64,000 nt of DNA from Dallia pectoralis (taxonomy: Eukaryota; Chordata; Actinopteri; Esociformes; Umbridae), in contig CM055728.1 in NCBI GenBank assembly GCA_029465975.1, forward strand, positions 1,934,012-1,998,011, read 5' to 3'. A program made the position numbers and the translations under genes. The notes beneath the pieces are model-generated. The model was given only the letters and a program-made list of their open reading frames with translations. It had not been told where the DNA came from and ran no database searches. Shown here in pieces: positions 1 through 12,018 of this stretch (the first letter of the stretch is position 1; every line of letters starts with the position of its first letter).

Positions 1-127
1 CATATTTGGTTTACTGTCCCATTTATTTTTTGGGACATTTATTAAAACAAGATCCTCGGCATGACATACACATGAAGTTACATAAACAATAAACAAAGCT
101 GTAGGTTTACATATTGAGAAGAACAAA
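1..127 (-). other. 3' UTR of the L1-like LINE, copy 1
   Basis: This lies between the ORF2 stop and the outer end of the LINE. Read on the minus strand it is AT-rich and includes an AATAAA just before the final 40 bases. There is no poly(A) tail. In copy 2 the same end abuts a GACAG-rich simple repeat, so that junction is the LINE 3' end or the limit of the duplication. Confidence 0.55.
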
Positions 128-3100
128 TTACTGTGTGAGGGTTGAACTGTTAAACATTGCAAACCTTATCACTGGAGACTATCTCTCCAAATACGTGTCC
201 TGCCTGAACTGCAGTCTTGCTGTCATATTTTCTAAACAAGATACGGTTTTCACATTTTGGATCCACTCTCCTAAGGTCGGGCCTGGGGTTTAAGCCAGTT
301 CCTCGTTATCACCTTATGCACTACTAACACCAAGACCCTGAGCATATACACACTGTTTTTCACCAACCCCCCCAACCGTGCGTCTACTAAGATGAGCCTC
401 TGTGGATCAACCACCACACTCAACTTCAGTACCTCACGAGGATTCTTACCACCTCTCCCCAGAATACATGCAGTTTTGGACAATCCCAAAAAATATGTGA
501 GAAATCCCTAGCTGTCCACACTCCCTCCAACAGCTGGGGAAGACTTCTTATCATAGCTATGTTTTACCAAGGGAGTTTTAAAGAACCTCATTCTTAGCTT
601 CCATGCAAATTCTCTCCAATTTGTACTGCTCAGGCATTTGCTCCAAGACAACCAGGATCTCTCCCATTCCTCATCTGAAATAATAGTATTCGCTTCCAGC
701 TCCCATTTGTCCCTCGTCTCCAGTGTTTTATCAGAGGTCTGAATGTACTCTATCATGTAAACAGGACACACATTTACAGTTGTATTCCCGGTTCTCCACC
801 ACATCTATCCAGAACTGTTCAAAACAAGTCGGTAAAGCTCTGACCTTCCCCCATTCTTTGTGAGTTGTCAGGTAATGCCGTATTTGAAAGTACCTGAACA
901 AGTCATTAGTCGCAATGTCATATCCTGTCTGAAGTTGTGAAAAGGCCATAAGTGTCGTTCCCTGAAATAGCTAGTTCACCGTTACCAGGCCTTTCTTTGC
1001 CCAAGCAGTAAAACCTCTGTCTGTTATTGCTGGCAGGAGGAGGTTATAGCAGTTGCCCTGGATAAGGACAAAGGCAGGTTCAAAATCTTTCAACCCTGAC
1101 CAGACCTTCAACGTATAAACTGCCCATTCATTACATATCTTTAATTTCTTCCACACCTTTGCCCCCACGAAAGGGAGCGAAGAGATCGGGACGTTGGTCA
1201 CTGAGCTGCATTCTATTTGTACCCACCCAGTTTCCACATCCTGCCTGATCCATGCAACTAACAGTCACAGCTGCGCCGCCCAATACTAGCTTCTTAGATG
1301 GGGCAGACCTAGACCCCCACTTTTAGCCTCACTCTGGGCTTCTTATTCTGCCAAATGAATTTAGAGATAAGCTTATCCAAAAACCTAAAAGCCGAGACTG
1401 GGACCACCATTGGGAGAGTGGCAAACAAAAAAAGCAACCTCTGTAAGACATTCATCCGAATAGATTCCACCCTACCTATCAAAGATAAGGGGAGCACATC
1501 CCATCTTTCCAGGTCCTTTTTAATCTGAAGGATAAGACCATCATAATTCTCTTTGTATAGTAATGAGGAGTTGTGCGTCAGAGTTATCCCCAAGTTCCTG
1601 AACCTCGTCTTTGACCACCTAAATTGTGTTACCTCGTCCAGTTGAGTGGGCCATTGTCCTGCTATCATCATTGCTACAGATTTACCTTTGTTAACCCTGT
1701 ATGCAGAGGCCTCCCCAAAGATCCTCAAACAGTGCATAAGTGGAGGGACAGAGGAGGCCGGGTTCCCGATAGAGTTGTTCCGATTCCGATACCAGTATCG
1801 GAAATGCCTCCGATACTGCCGAAAATGCTGGCATCGGTATCGGCGAGTCAGTCAAAATATGCGTCATGACGAGGGAAAAAACATATGTCGCACTGGACTA
1901 TAAGTCGCATTTATTTAATGTATTTCACAAAATCAAAGACCAAAAAAAGACATTTATTCTGGAACATTTAATCACAGAACAACAGGCTGGTGTCCGGTAT
2001 GTTAACGTAACATATAAAAAGTTATTCAACTAAACATACGGCTGAATAGGTTAAATTAACATAACAAGCCAGCGAGTCGAACAAGCGAGTTCCCCGGTAA
2101 GCAAGTTCACCAAGCTCCCGATGTCATTCACGTTACGTATTCAACTGTTCAAGTGCAGAGGTTTAAGTTAATATTTCTGTGCATGTAATCTCGCGGGGTT
2201 TGGGGGGGGTATAAGTGAATGTGACAGGAGTCGTTCGCTCTGAGCTCTTTGCCTGTGTGACATGTCGCCTGTCTTACTGCCATTTATCGTTGCTCTGTTG
2301 GATTAAACTCTATGGTTTAGTGGCGTAGGCTGGTGCCAGAACAACAGCCTAGTTAATTAATAAATTGTGGTAGCTCACATTGTGTCGGATTGCACTTATT
2401 TGTTCCGGTCGGAACATTACAATATATAAGTCGCACCTGACTATAATTCGCAGGACCAGCCAAACTATTAAAAAAGTGTGACTTATAGTCCGGAAAATAC
2501 GGTAACAGGCCACGAGCTACAAAACTAACAACCTCTCCTCCGGAGGTGGGTTTCTTCTAATGAACGCCGGGGAGAACAAATGCGCACGCGCACTTCCCCA
2601 GTACGGCGACTCGTAGTGTCCATACAATGCAAACACGATCATTCGCCAGAATGATCTACAATATATATATAAAGCTCCGACATCTCTGACACAGTTTTAT
2701 ACTGTTCTATTTAAAAATAAATGTCTTCCATTTGCTGTATTCATTCATGTTTTACAAAGGGTTTCACCTGAGCCAGGCCTTACCACAATGATAATCATAT
2801 CACAGTCATGCAGGGCAGGCGTAGTATGATCTCTTTTTTTAAACACACTGGTATCGGTACTCGGTGTCGGCCGATACCCACAGGACTTGTATCGGAATCG
2901 GTATCGGGAGGGAGAAAATGGTATCTGAACATCTCTAGTTCCCGATAAACAATAGAACATCATCCGCAAATAACGTTATCTTGTGTATCTCCCCTCCCCC
3001 ATCCACTATGCCCTCAATCCGGTCATTTCGCCTAATCATTTCAGCCAGCGGCTCAATAAACAGCGCAAACAATATTGGAGAAATTGGGTTCCCATGCCTA

Positions 3101-5052
3101 ACACCCCTCTTCACTTCAAAGAATTCTGAGCAGTACCCATTTACCCTGACTCGAGATATTGGGACTTTGTTTATAATATTAAGCCACTTTATAAATGTCT
3201 GGTCAAATCCCATCAATTCCAGGGCAACGTCTAAATTTTTCCAATCCACTCTGTCGAATGCCTTCTCCGCATCTAGGCTAATTAACATTGACGGGAGCAT
3301 GGAGTCCTTCACTAGAGATTGTATATTCAAAGCCCTCCTAATATTATTTGCACCCTGCTGGCCTGGTATAAAGCCCGTCTGAGCAGGATTTACCAACTTC
3401 CCCAGGTGTTTCTGCATTCTGTGTGCCAGTATGGAGCTAAGAATCTTCACATCTACCCCCAGTAGACTAATTGGCCTATACGAACCGCATTCCATATAGT
3501 CCTTCCCCTCTTTATGAATCACCGTTATTATAGCCTCTGACCAACTCTTGGGAGAGTCCCCTTCTTTCAAGGCATAATTAAAAACCTCAGACAATTTAGG
3601 CGCTATCTCATTCAGGAAGGTCTTATAAAATTCACAAGGAAAGCCATCCGTACCAGGGGAATTGTTGTTAGTCATAGACGTAATAGTGTCTTTTATTTTA
3701 AACAACTCGCCTCCACCTCTGATAACCTTGGCAACTCGATATTTTCAAATAATGCTCTCAGGTTGGTTCTGTTTGAGAACCCTCCAGCGCCTCATAAAGA
3801 GTTTGAGAAATGATTTGAACGCCTCTGCTACCCCTGCTGGGTGAAAGACCTCAAACCGGGATGTGGGGTGTTTTATTTTGGGCACTATACGACTTGACCG
3901 CTCCTTTCTCAGCTGAAAGGCAAGCAGACGGCTCGCTCTGTTCCCTATCTTGTAATATTTCTGGTTGGTGTACCTAAGCACACCCTCTGCCTTGCGTGTA
4001 AGTAGGTCATTTAGAGCATCTCTGCACTTTAGAAGACAATTCAATGTTTTCCCTTCTCTAGAGTCTTTGTGTTTACGTTCCAACAATTTTATTTCACTTT
4101 CCAATAGTTTCTCCTCTTCACGTCTTTGCCTGTATAGCTTGACCGCTATTTCAATACATTTACCTCGTAACACCGCTTTTGCCCCATCCCGAAGAACAGA
4201 GGGGGTAACCGAGCCATTATCATTTATCGCGAAATAGTCCTCTATAGCGGCTCTTAATTTGGATTGAATATCCAGGTCAGTAAGCATGGAGACATTCAGC
4301 CTCCAGTATTTAAAGTGTCTATCAACGCCTAGATCTAAAGTCATTTTCACTGGGGCATGGTCAGACAGGGCAATCAGTTCTATACTACACTCTCCTACCA
4401 TATGCAAATTTACCTTTGAAACACACATCCTATCGATCCTTGAATATGACCCATGTACTCTCGAAAAGAAAGTAAAATCTTTAGTTCTGCCGTTTTTAGC
4501 TCTCCAGCTATATACTAGTCCCAGCTCCTCTAACATGAAATTTGCCATTTTAGGTTTTTTTACTCGGGGGGCATTTTCCATAGGTAGTTTGTCCAATTTG
4601 GGATGCAGCACACAATTAAAGTCACCCCCCAGAACAAGTATCCCTTTAGCGTCCCTTGCCAATATAGACGCTATATCTTAAAAAAAAAACTGGGTCGTCA
4701 TCATTTGGGGCGTAGATATTCATAATGGTCAAGGCAACCCCCCCCCAATTTCTCGCACAACCATAATATACCTGCCTTGTACGTCCTTCACCTCTTTCTG
4801 CACGGCAAAACTTGTTGTTCGGTTAACCAAGACTGCCACCCCAATTTTCCTGCTAACTGGACAACATGCAAAAACACCTGCTCCACCCATTCCTTTCTCA
4901 GTTTCATATGCTCGGTCTGATTCAGGTGAGTTTCCTGTAGCAAGGCCAGGGAGCATTTTTAGCTGTCCTAGTATTTTCATTCTCTTAATGGGGTGATTAG
5001 GACCCTTGACATTATAGCTGATAATTACTAAATCAGCCATAGGATAATACAC
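128..5052 (-). pseudogene. L1/Tx1-like LINE ORF2 (endonuclease-reverse transcriptase), interrupted, copy 1
   Basis: Read from high to low coordinates, this is an L1-clade ORF2. An APE-type endonuclease starts at MADLVIISYNVKG (Met codon at 5040) and includes LGGDFNCV and SDHAPV. A reverse transcriptase (about 3705-2946) has SYRPISLLGVD, DAEKAFDRVDW, RGVRHGNPISP and FADDVLLF. A C-terminal region follows with a Cys/His motif (SCWRECGQL...HIFWDC, clear in copy 2). The stop is TAA at 128-130. The reading frame breaks several times, and a 1.17 kb hAT element sits between RT and the C-terminal region. The family nicks target DNA and reverse transcribes its own RNA. This copy cannot make an intact protein as written. 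Assignment to the L1/Tx1 group rests on motif wording only. Confidence 0.85.
1770..2937. mobile_element. Non-autonomous hAT element inserted in the LINE ORF2 (copy 1)
   Basis: Both ends carry a short inverted repeat (TAGAG, then TGTTC, then GAT), and the element is flanked by a perfect 8 bp direct repeat GTTCCCGA (1762-1769 and 2938-2945). TAG ends with an 8 bp duplication are the hAT signature. Subterminal TATCGG/CCGATA words repeat in both orientations near each end. The interior has no transposase and includes a smaller repeat whose ends read 'gactataagtcgca' and 'tagtccggaaaatacggta' (about 1886-2503). Removing it rejoins the LINE RT to its C-terminal region. Confidence 0.88.
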
Positions 5053-5541
5053 AACCTGTACATAAGTTTAATCAACCTTCTTAAGGGAATCACCTCCCAC
5101 TCAAAACCCCTCCCTTGGTCGTTAAACCCATTGTTAACGCATGTAAACCTTCCGTATACAAGTCCAGTGAGGATATAAGAACAGTTGAACAAAAACAGTG
5201 AAAAACAATAAAAATTTCCAACTCCCAAACACCCAGCTGGTTTCAATATTAGACCCAGCCCCCGCTGTATAGTAGGCAGAGAGTTGTGACTTCTAGCACT
5301 CTCTGGGGAGCTAGCACTTAGTGCCCCCATGTCCACAAACCAAGGAGAGAAACACATTCGTTGGCGAGTCCGGACTCTGTCCTGAGTCTTTTCAAAGTAA
5401 AAATGAGAAAATGCAGAGTGTTGCTCCTTCTATCTTGTACATTTATCCTGTCACATTATTGAATCCTTGTGGTTGGTCAATCCAGCAGCATCGCAACGGA
5501 GCCAGCTTGCATCTTATTACATTTAGGGTTCTCTCCCTGGC

Positions 5542-6463
5542 TTAGATCATAGCCCGCATGTCCGCGTCTGACAGAAACACTGCTGCCCCTGTTCCCCCGA
5601 GCCTCCTGCCACGACTCCCTTGCGAGCTCCCGCTCTAGCTTCTCTCTCTCGCTCACCTGCACAGAGATCCCCAGCTCCTTAAGCGTAGGCAGCGCTTCAA
5701 CCAGCGTCTGGAAAGTTTTAACACTCGTGTCCAGTGAGATTCTCAATTGAGCAGGATACCGACATCTGTCCTGGATTCCCTTCTCTCTCAGCTGTTTTAT
5801 CACTGCGCAAACCATCGCTCTGTTCATCTCAACACCCGGAGAATAATCCATGCTTGTTATAAAACCGCTTCCTTTGCTGTGTAATCCATGAACCGTACAA
5901 TGATGGAGCATGGTGCCGCAAGCCCGGCCGGTTTAACCCCACAGATATGTATGCCCTCTCGATTTACAGATTTAAGTCCTTCAGTAACTGTAACGCCTTT
6001 TTTTGTATTAAACCTTTTTATAATGCTTACTGTCTCTCCTTTCTCGCTATCTTCAGGAACTTGATAAATCCTCTAATTGTTACGGCGCATATGATTCTGC
6101 AAGTCGTCGCACATTTTGGAGAGGACCGTCTCCCGCCTCATCAGGTGTCAGGTCACTATATCATGACGATGGGCAATATCCTCCGCAGCTCCGATTCTAT
6201 TCTCCACTTTGGTTGATCTCTGCTCCAGAGCCCCGACGCACTGTTTCAGGGCGTTCACCGCTCCTCCAGCCTGGACAGCGAAGCCTTTGCCTCAGTAAAC
6301 GATTCCTGACTTTCCTTTCTTAACTCTCTCAGCTCATTTAGAATCTCCTCCATAGCTTCTTTTCCACCCTCTTCAGCTAGCAATGGCAACACTTTTTCTT
6401 TTGAGATTTCTCCTGCGATTCTAGTGTTTTGCCTGCATTTCTAGCCAACATGCTTGAGCTCAT
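5542..6463 (-). pseudogene. L1/Tx1-like LINE ORF1 (RNA-binding protein), frameshifted, copy 1
   Basis: The Met codon is at 6461-6463 (MSSSMLARNAGK) and a TAA stop at 5542-5544. The N-terminal third is a charged heptad-rich segment (ELRELRKE, LSRLEEAVNALKQ) fitting the trimerising coiled coil of L1 ORF1 proteins. The downstream part contains IYQVPEDSEKGE, IIVRFMDYTAKEAVL and YPAQLRISLD, which resemble the ORF1 RNA-recognition and C-terminal domains. These parts lie in different frames, so the protein is broken. In the family this protein coats LINE RNA. It lies about 0.5 kb upstream of ORF2 on the same strand, the usual LINE order. Confidence 0.72.
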
Positions 6464-7685
6464 AGTCGTCAAAAAAAAAAAAAACACCTGTCTTCCTAAA
6501 CATCTGTCTCTGCGAATTATTAAAACAATTTTATAATTTGTGAATCCATTACAAATAATGTAATACATATCAACATAATGCTGTTTCAATGCTTTGTAAA
6601 TTTTACAAATAGAGATTTAGTTCACTCACACATGATCCAAACAATCTCTAAAACATTCCTCCATGTAACCATTTATTTAAAATACATTTCTGTACAAAGC
6701 CAAAGACGCACCATAAATAATAGGAAAACTGGACATAATTTTTTTTATCTTGCGAGGAGTTTTAAACTAAGAAGTGGAAACGAAGCGACTTCCTGATTCA
6801 GAGAACATCAACGTGCCATTTAGTGTTGCTTTCGTCAACGAAAATTATGACGAAATACCGTCGTCAACGAACCTTTATCACGTGACGAAAACGAGACGAG
6901 ACGCAATGTAAATGCTGGTCATGTGACTATGACTATAATTAAATGTATTTTGCAATATTGTTGACGAATAAAAAACGAGACTAAATGTGGTTTACAACAC
7001 GAAAACTATGCTAAAACTTCTCTACATTTTCGTTGACCAAAACAAGACGAGACGAAATGTTATGTCGTTATTTCGTACCGTTATTATTATTATTTATTAT
7101 TATTTGCAAGTATTTCTGCAGTATTTTCACTTCAGGTGCATCAGATCGCACTGCGCAGACGCAGGCGACGTCACTTCCTCAAGCCCCACTCGCGGCATTA
7201 TTTAGGAGATGCAGATGGGGTGGTGAGTTAGCGGTGGTTGTTAACGACAAAAGTTAAGTCTGACACAGAAAAAGGGACCGATGGCCGGCCAGCGGGTGTT
7301 CGTCTTTGGGAGAAAAAGAAGGAACAACATTTGGAAAAACTTTAATTACAAAGAAGTGGAAAAGAGAACAGAATGTGTTGTGGAAAAAGATGGGGAGAAA
7401 TGCGGTCACAAAATACATTTATGTGTGTGTACATCTTACATGTTTGGTTGGTAAAATAAAAATGTTTTAAATTCAAATCAGTGCATCTTCCGTTCCGTGT
7501 CTGGAATGGATGTGTATTCTTGAGTCTTTAAGGCAACAATAATATAACTAGATAGGGTACAATTTCTGCTGAAATTGTGATGTGTGCTTGCTGCCACCCG
7601 TAGTCGACTGTGTACTGATATCAACTGCCAACGTCCAGTTATACGTTTAAAAATATGTATAATATATAAGGGAGATTACAATATG
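6464..7685. other. Non-coding DNA upstream of the LINE, with a TCGTCAACGAA-rich repeat
   Basis: No gene is seen here. A poly-A/T run sits at 6470-6483. From about 6826 to 7060 the words TCGTCAACGAA, ACGAAAACGAGACGAGACG and TCGTTGACCAAAACAAG occur in both orientations, suggesting a dispersed MITE-like repeat, but I could not fix its ends. A TTA/TAT microsatellite follows at about 7080-7110. The whole stretch is repeated in copy 2 (25426-26650). Confidence 0.5.
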
Positions 7686-7905
7686 TGAGCATAGTAACGT
7701 GCCAATTAACCAGCATAATAACCTGCCTATTAAACATCATAGTAACCAGCAAATTAAACAGCATAATAACGTTCCTATTAACCAGCACATGAAACAGCAT
7801 TATAAACTGCCTATTAAACAGCATAATAACCTGCCTATATTACAGCATGTAACCTGCTTATTCATTATCATGCAAACCTGCCTATTCAACAGCATGTAAC
7901 CTGCT
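7686..7905. repeat. Minisatellite, minus-sense arm (unit about 24 bp)
   Basis: Imperfect tandem units on the theme 'aaccagcataataacctgcc' with 'tattaa' between. This is the reverse complement of the array at 9240-9765. Copy 2 keeps only the first unit or two before an abrupt switch to LINE sequence at 26690. Confidence 0.85.
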
Positions 7906-8015
7906 ATGATAAACAGGGGTTTGGTTTCTTCTAGTCAGAGTCTGACACTCATCAGACCAGATCTAATTCACCTGAGTTCTGAGCACACCTGTAGGTAATC
8001 AATTCTGGTATTTAG

Positions 8016-8738
8016 GTGTGCCCAGAACATCAGCCAGTGCGAGGTATTGTCTGTTTTGCCGACACACTCCCCGGGAATCATCACCTTAACGTGGTGGAGA
8101 GGTTTGTGTGCCCCTATGAACCTGAGGGCTGGGTTGTCTGGAGCTTCATGCTCCTGGTAGGGTTTCCCAAGGCAAAGTGGTCTCAGGCGAGGGGCCAGAC
8201 TAAGAATGGTTCACCAAGACCCCATGAAAGATCGAGGAAAAAGGAGCGAGACCCTGCCTGGAGGAAGCCCAGGGCCCTCGTCTGGAGCCAGGCCCAGACG
8301 GCGGGCTCAGCGAGCGTCTGGTGGCGGGTTTGCCACGGAGCCCGGCCGGGCACAGCCCGAGCGAGATACGTGGCATCTCTCTCCTCTCCATCCTGTGGGC
8401 CCACCACTCACAGGAACAACCGCAGGGTCGGGTGCGCTGTCATATGGGTGGCAGTGAAGGTGGGGGTCTCGACGGATCAGACCCGGGCGGCAGAAGCTTG
8501 CTTTGGGGACGTGGAACGTCACCTCACTGGGGGAAGGAGCCAGAACTTGTGCGTGAGGTGGAGCGATACCAGTTGGATCTGGTGGGACTTACCTCTACGC
8601 ACAACCGTGGCTCTGGAACCTTACTCCTGGATAGGGGTTGGACTCTGTTCTTCTCTGGAGTTGCCCAGGGTGAGAGGCGGCGGGCTGGTGTGGGGATACT
8701 CACGAGCCCACGTCTGAGCACGGTGGTGTTAGAGTTTA
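8016..8738 (+). pseudogene. RTE-like LINE, 5' part with start of the endonuclease, cut by a gap
   Basis: The segment has the G-rich 5' leader common to a teleost LINE family, then in the +2 frame the words VREVERYQLDLVGLTST, LDRGWTLFFSGV and RRAGVGILTS. These match the N-terminal half of an APE-type endonuclease. The 500 N gap ends the reading. The 3' end of a LINE of what looks like the same family occurs at 26690-27371. I favour an RTE clade (Rex3-like) because of that 3' end, but this is not certain. Confidence 0.6.
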
Positions 8739-9238
8739 NNNNNNNNNNNNNNNNNNNNNNNNNNNNNNNNNNNNNNNNNNNNNNNNNNNNNNNNNNNNNN
8801 NNNNNNNNNNNNNNNNNNNNNNNNNNNNNNNNNNNNNNNNNNNNNNNNNNNNNNNNNNNNNNNNNNNNNNNNNNNNNNNNNNNNNNNNNNNNNNNNNNNN
8901 NNNNNNNNNNNNNNNNNNNNNNNNNNNNNNNNNNNNNNNNNNNNNNNNNNNNNNNNNNNNNNNNNNNNNNNNNNNNNNNNNNNNNNNNNNNNNNNNNNNN
9001 NNNNNNNNNNNNNNNNNNNNNNNNNNNNNNNNNNNNNNNNNNNNNNNNNNNNNNNNNNNNNNNNNNNNNNNNNNNNNNNNNNNNNNNNNNNNNNNNNNNN
9101 NNNNNNNNNNNNNNNNNNNNNNNNNNNNNNNNNNNNNNNNNNNNNNNNNNNNNNNNNNNNNNNNNNNNNNNNNNNNNNNNNNNNNNNNNNNNNNNNNNNN
9201 NNNNNNNNNNNNNNNNNNNNNNNNNNNNNNNNNNNNNN
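8739..9238. other. Assembly gap, 500 Ns
   Basis: Exactly 500 Ns, the same length as the other two gaps, so this is a placeholder of unknown true size. Minisatellites of opposite orientation lie on the two sides. Confidence 0.99.
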
Positions 9239-9239
9239 G

Positions 9240-9765
9240 TAGATTGCAAAATTACTATGCTGGTAATAAGGCAGGTTGATATGCTGTTTAATATGCTGGT
9301 TACTATGCGGGTTATAGGCCGGTTACTATGCTAGTTAATAGGCAGGTTACTATGCTGGTTAATAGGCTGGTTGCTATGCTGGTTAATAGGCAGGTTACTA
9401 TGCTGGTTAATAGGCAGGTTACTATGCTGGTTAATATGCTGGTTGCTATGCTGGTTAATAGGCAGGTTACTATGCTGGTTAATAGGCAGGTATGCTGGTT
9501 AATATGCTGGTTGCTATGCTGGTTAATAGGCAGGTTACTATGCTGGTTAATAGGCAGGTATGCTGGTTAATATGCTGGTTACTATGCTGGTTAATAGGCA
9601 GGTTACTATGCTGGTTAATATGCTGGTTGCTATGCTGGTTAATAGGCAGGTTACTATGCTGGTTAATAGGCAGGTGTGCTGGTTAATAGGCAGGTTAACT
9701 ATGCTGTTTATTAGGCAGGTTACTATGCTGTTTAATATGCTGGTTACTATGCTGTTTATGAAATC
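9240..9765. repeat. Minisatellite, plus-sense arm (unit about 24 bp)
   Basis: About twenty tandem units built on 'ggttaataggcaggttacta' plus 'tgct', some lacking part of the unit. The unit is a multiple of three in most copies, so long repetitive reading frames arise on both strands. I treat them as artefacts. Confidence 0.92.
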
Positions 9766-9865
9766 AAGATCATTCATCTTTTGTTTGACAAAGGTGAGTG
9801 TATCATTTCATATCATGATATATTTTACCTGTTATGTTTAGTAGATTTGAAGATGCAAACCCAAA

Positions 9866-9940
9866 ACCTCTCTCTCCGCCTGGCCTGCCGTAAGCTGGAC
9901 CTGCGGTTTGTTGGGCCGTTTAAAGTCCTGAGGAGACATT
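9866..9940 (+). pseudogene. Gypsy integrase C-terminal fragment
   Basis: The translation reads SLRLACRKLDLRFVGPFKVL, matching the 'RFVGPFKV' block after the integrase core in vertebrate Ty3/Gypsy polyproteins. Only about 25 residues remain. It runs directly into a Tc1 fragment. Confidence 0.55.
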
Positions 9941-9956
9941 TCTGCAGAGGTTGAAG

Positions 9957-10217
9957 GGGTGGGGGGTCACCCTGTCAGTGCTCAGACCATACGCCGCACA
10001 CTGCATCAAATTAGTCTGCATGGCTGCCGTCCCAGAAGGAAGCCTCTTCTAAAGATGATGCGCAAGAATGCCCGCAAACAGTTTGCTGAAGACAAGCAGA
10101 CTAAGGACATGGATTACTGGAACCATGTCCTGTGGCCGCAGGGCAATATTCCAACATGATAACGACCCCAAACACAGCTCCAAGACGACCACTGCCTATG
10201 GAAAGCAATAAAATGCA
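9957..10217 (+). pseudogene. Tc1-like transposase fragment with internal deletion
   Basis: The frame beginning near 9959 reads HPVSAQTIRRTLHQI, LHGCRPRRKPLL and then KQTKDMDYWNHVLW, the DNA-binding to catalytic-core transition of fish Tc1/mariner transposases. After 'HVLW' the sequence jumps to FQHDNDPKHSSKTTT, which lies well downstream in the family. About 70 residues, including the first part of the catalytic core, are missing. It is a dead fragment with no terminal inverted repeats recognised nearby. Confidence 0.82.
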
Positions 10218-11521
10218 AATATTATGCAAAAAAATCATGTTCACATGACCAAAAATGACGCGGTAACACAAACATTTTTAAAATGTCAAGTATATTTTCT
10301 CAGTGCAAAACTTGTATTATGGCCACTGGATTGTTCCATTATTGGGTATAAAGGGTTATTACAAGTTAAGTGTGAAGCGCAGATATTTTGTAACCAAAAA
10401 CCCACGCCGCTGGGCGTTGGTACCCAAGAGGCTACTTGCGGTACCCAGACACCGATCACACCTCACTGGGCTTTTGAATGGTTGAATGGGCAATATGCAC
10501 ACACAATAGAATGAGAGATACACAAACAATAAATAGATTGGCTTGGTTGAATTTGAATGAACTAAAAAAAAGAGTAAGTTTATTAAGAAAAATATGTTTC
10601 ACTAAATAAACAGAACGAATTCATCCAATTACATCTATGTATACAGCCCATTCATTTAATTCTTTATTATTTTTTAGTTCTACAGTATGTGTCATGCACC
10701 TTTTGCACTCGTTTCGGTCCGATCTATATGGAACTGGACTGGTTTTGGTCCGATCTATATGAAACTGGACTCGTTTTGGTCTGATCTATATGGACTGGAC
10801 TCGTTTTGGTCCGATCTATATGAACACTGGATATATGTAACGGATTAGTTTGCTGCTGTCTCATGTGCACTCGTAACAACACTAATGAACACTGTGCAGT
10901 GCAACCGGTCAGTTTGCGTGTCCTGCTCTGGCTTGGTTGAATTTGAATGAACTAGAAAAAAGAGGTAAGTTTATAGAGAAAAATATGTTTCACTAAATAA
11001 ACAGAACAAAATTATAAAATGAAATAGATTCATGTATCTCCGGGTAACAGCAGAATAGGCGACCGTGGCCAATATACAAACTGCGTTCTAAAATACGTGT
11101 TTTATTGTCTACAGTGCCTTACTGGACTGTATTACAATGATACATTTTACAAATAAAAATGATTGAATTATACACTGTAGCCTAATGTTTTTATTTCAAG
11201 AGTCTGTGTTGCAATATGTCTATACGGCCAATCATGTGCAAATCATTTGATTGCACGTTGCTTGTGATCTAAAATGTTTGAGCATTTACTACATCAAAAT
11301 AGGACATACAGTTTGATGGATTTTCATTTATTCGATTTGTTGAAATTTAAATGTCATAGCCTGTGCATTTTAAAATCATGCTTTTATTTGTATGTTATCT
11401 AAGACAAAAAATACATACTATTTTAGTAAAATGTTTTACTTCATAATTCATTGTGATTCATTTCATTCAGGATAATAACACAGTAGATGATCTGATGCTG
11501 TTGATGGATGCTGATGTAAGA
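10218..11521. other. Non-coding stretch with two small repeat systems
   Basis: I see no gene. At about 10706-10830 there are four imperfect copies of a 30 bp unit based on 'ctcgttttggtccgatctat'. About 78 bp starting 'ggcttggttgaatttgaat' occurs as a direct repeat at about 10539 and 10929. The remainder to 11521 is AT-rich and unassigned. Confidence 0.6.
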
Positions 11522-11526
11522 ACAAT

Positions 11527-11937
11527 TGTCACGATTGGTGTGGTGGCGTTGCTACACTTCCATTTCGGTGATCCACTTCCGTGTTTTTGTGTTCACTAGC
11601 TGTGATTACTTCCTCTTTCACGTGGTCACAGCTGTTAGTAATCTGTCACTTTATGTGGGGATAAAGGGGTCGCTAGCAAGTCACTCCTTGCTTAGCATTG
11701 TTTGTTGTTACATGTCACTGTGTTTTAGAGGTGAGTGTTTGTACATATATAGCTGTCGTTCTTAAATGTTTGTGTGTAAGTCGCTATGTGCGCATCTTTG
11801 ATTTAAGTTCACAGTTTAGTGTGTTTTCGCCGTACTCGGTTTGTTTTATGTTCAGGTTGTCTTTAATAAACCTGGTTAAACGGATCTATTGGCTCTGCAC
11901 ATGGCTTTCACCGCACTACGCCGCTCCATCCGTGACA
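11527..11937 (+). repeat. 5' LTR of the repeat-filled element
   Basis: 411 bp with TG...CA ends. A candidate TATA-like box 'ggataaagggg' lies at about 11659 and AATAAA at 11865-11870. It is one A shorter than the 3' LTR, and that missing base falls in the TATA-like run. Confidence 0.93.
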
Positions 11938-12018
11938 GAATGCTAAGCCACCCAAAAAGCCCGCAGAGCCGGACGGTGAGTGGATTCCTCGGAGGGGCAA
12001 GCTATAGCGCTCCGAGGT

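Larger units (their letters stand above)
1..7725. repeat. 7.7 kb duplicated block, copy 1
   Basis: This stretch recurs almost base for base, in the same orientation, at 18964-26689. It covers a minus-strand L1-like LINE, the hAT element inside it and about 1.2 kb of non-coding DNA beyond the LINE 5' end. The repeat is therefore a segmental duplication or an assembly duplicate and not two LINE insertions. Most differences I saw are one-base changes in homopolymer runs. Copy 1 starts at the first base of the window, so its left limit is unknown. On the right the identity ends inside a minisatellite. Confidence 0.93.

Noticed and set aside
2981..4681. Plus-strand frames of 90-133 codons opposite the LINE ORF2
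   Set aside because: They are antisense shadows of RT and endonuclease coding sequence, repeated identically in copy 2.
8321..9334. A 337-codon frame and its minus-strand counterpart spanning the first gap
   Set aside because: Most of the codons are Ns. Only the part before 8739 has LINE endonuclease similarity.
9328..9841. Hydrophobic repeat proteins (MLVNRQVTMLVN, CWLICWLL) from the minisatellite
   Set aside because: They are translations of a 24 bp tandem repeat with variants in several frames and no gene context.
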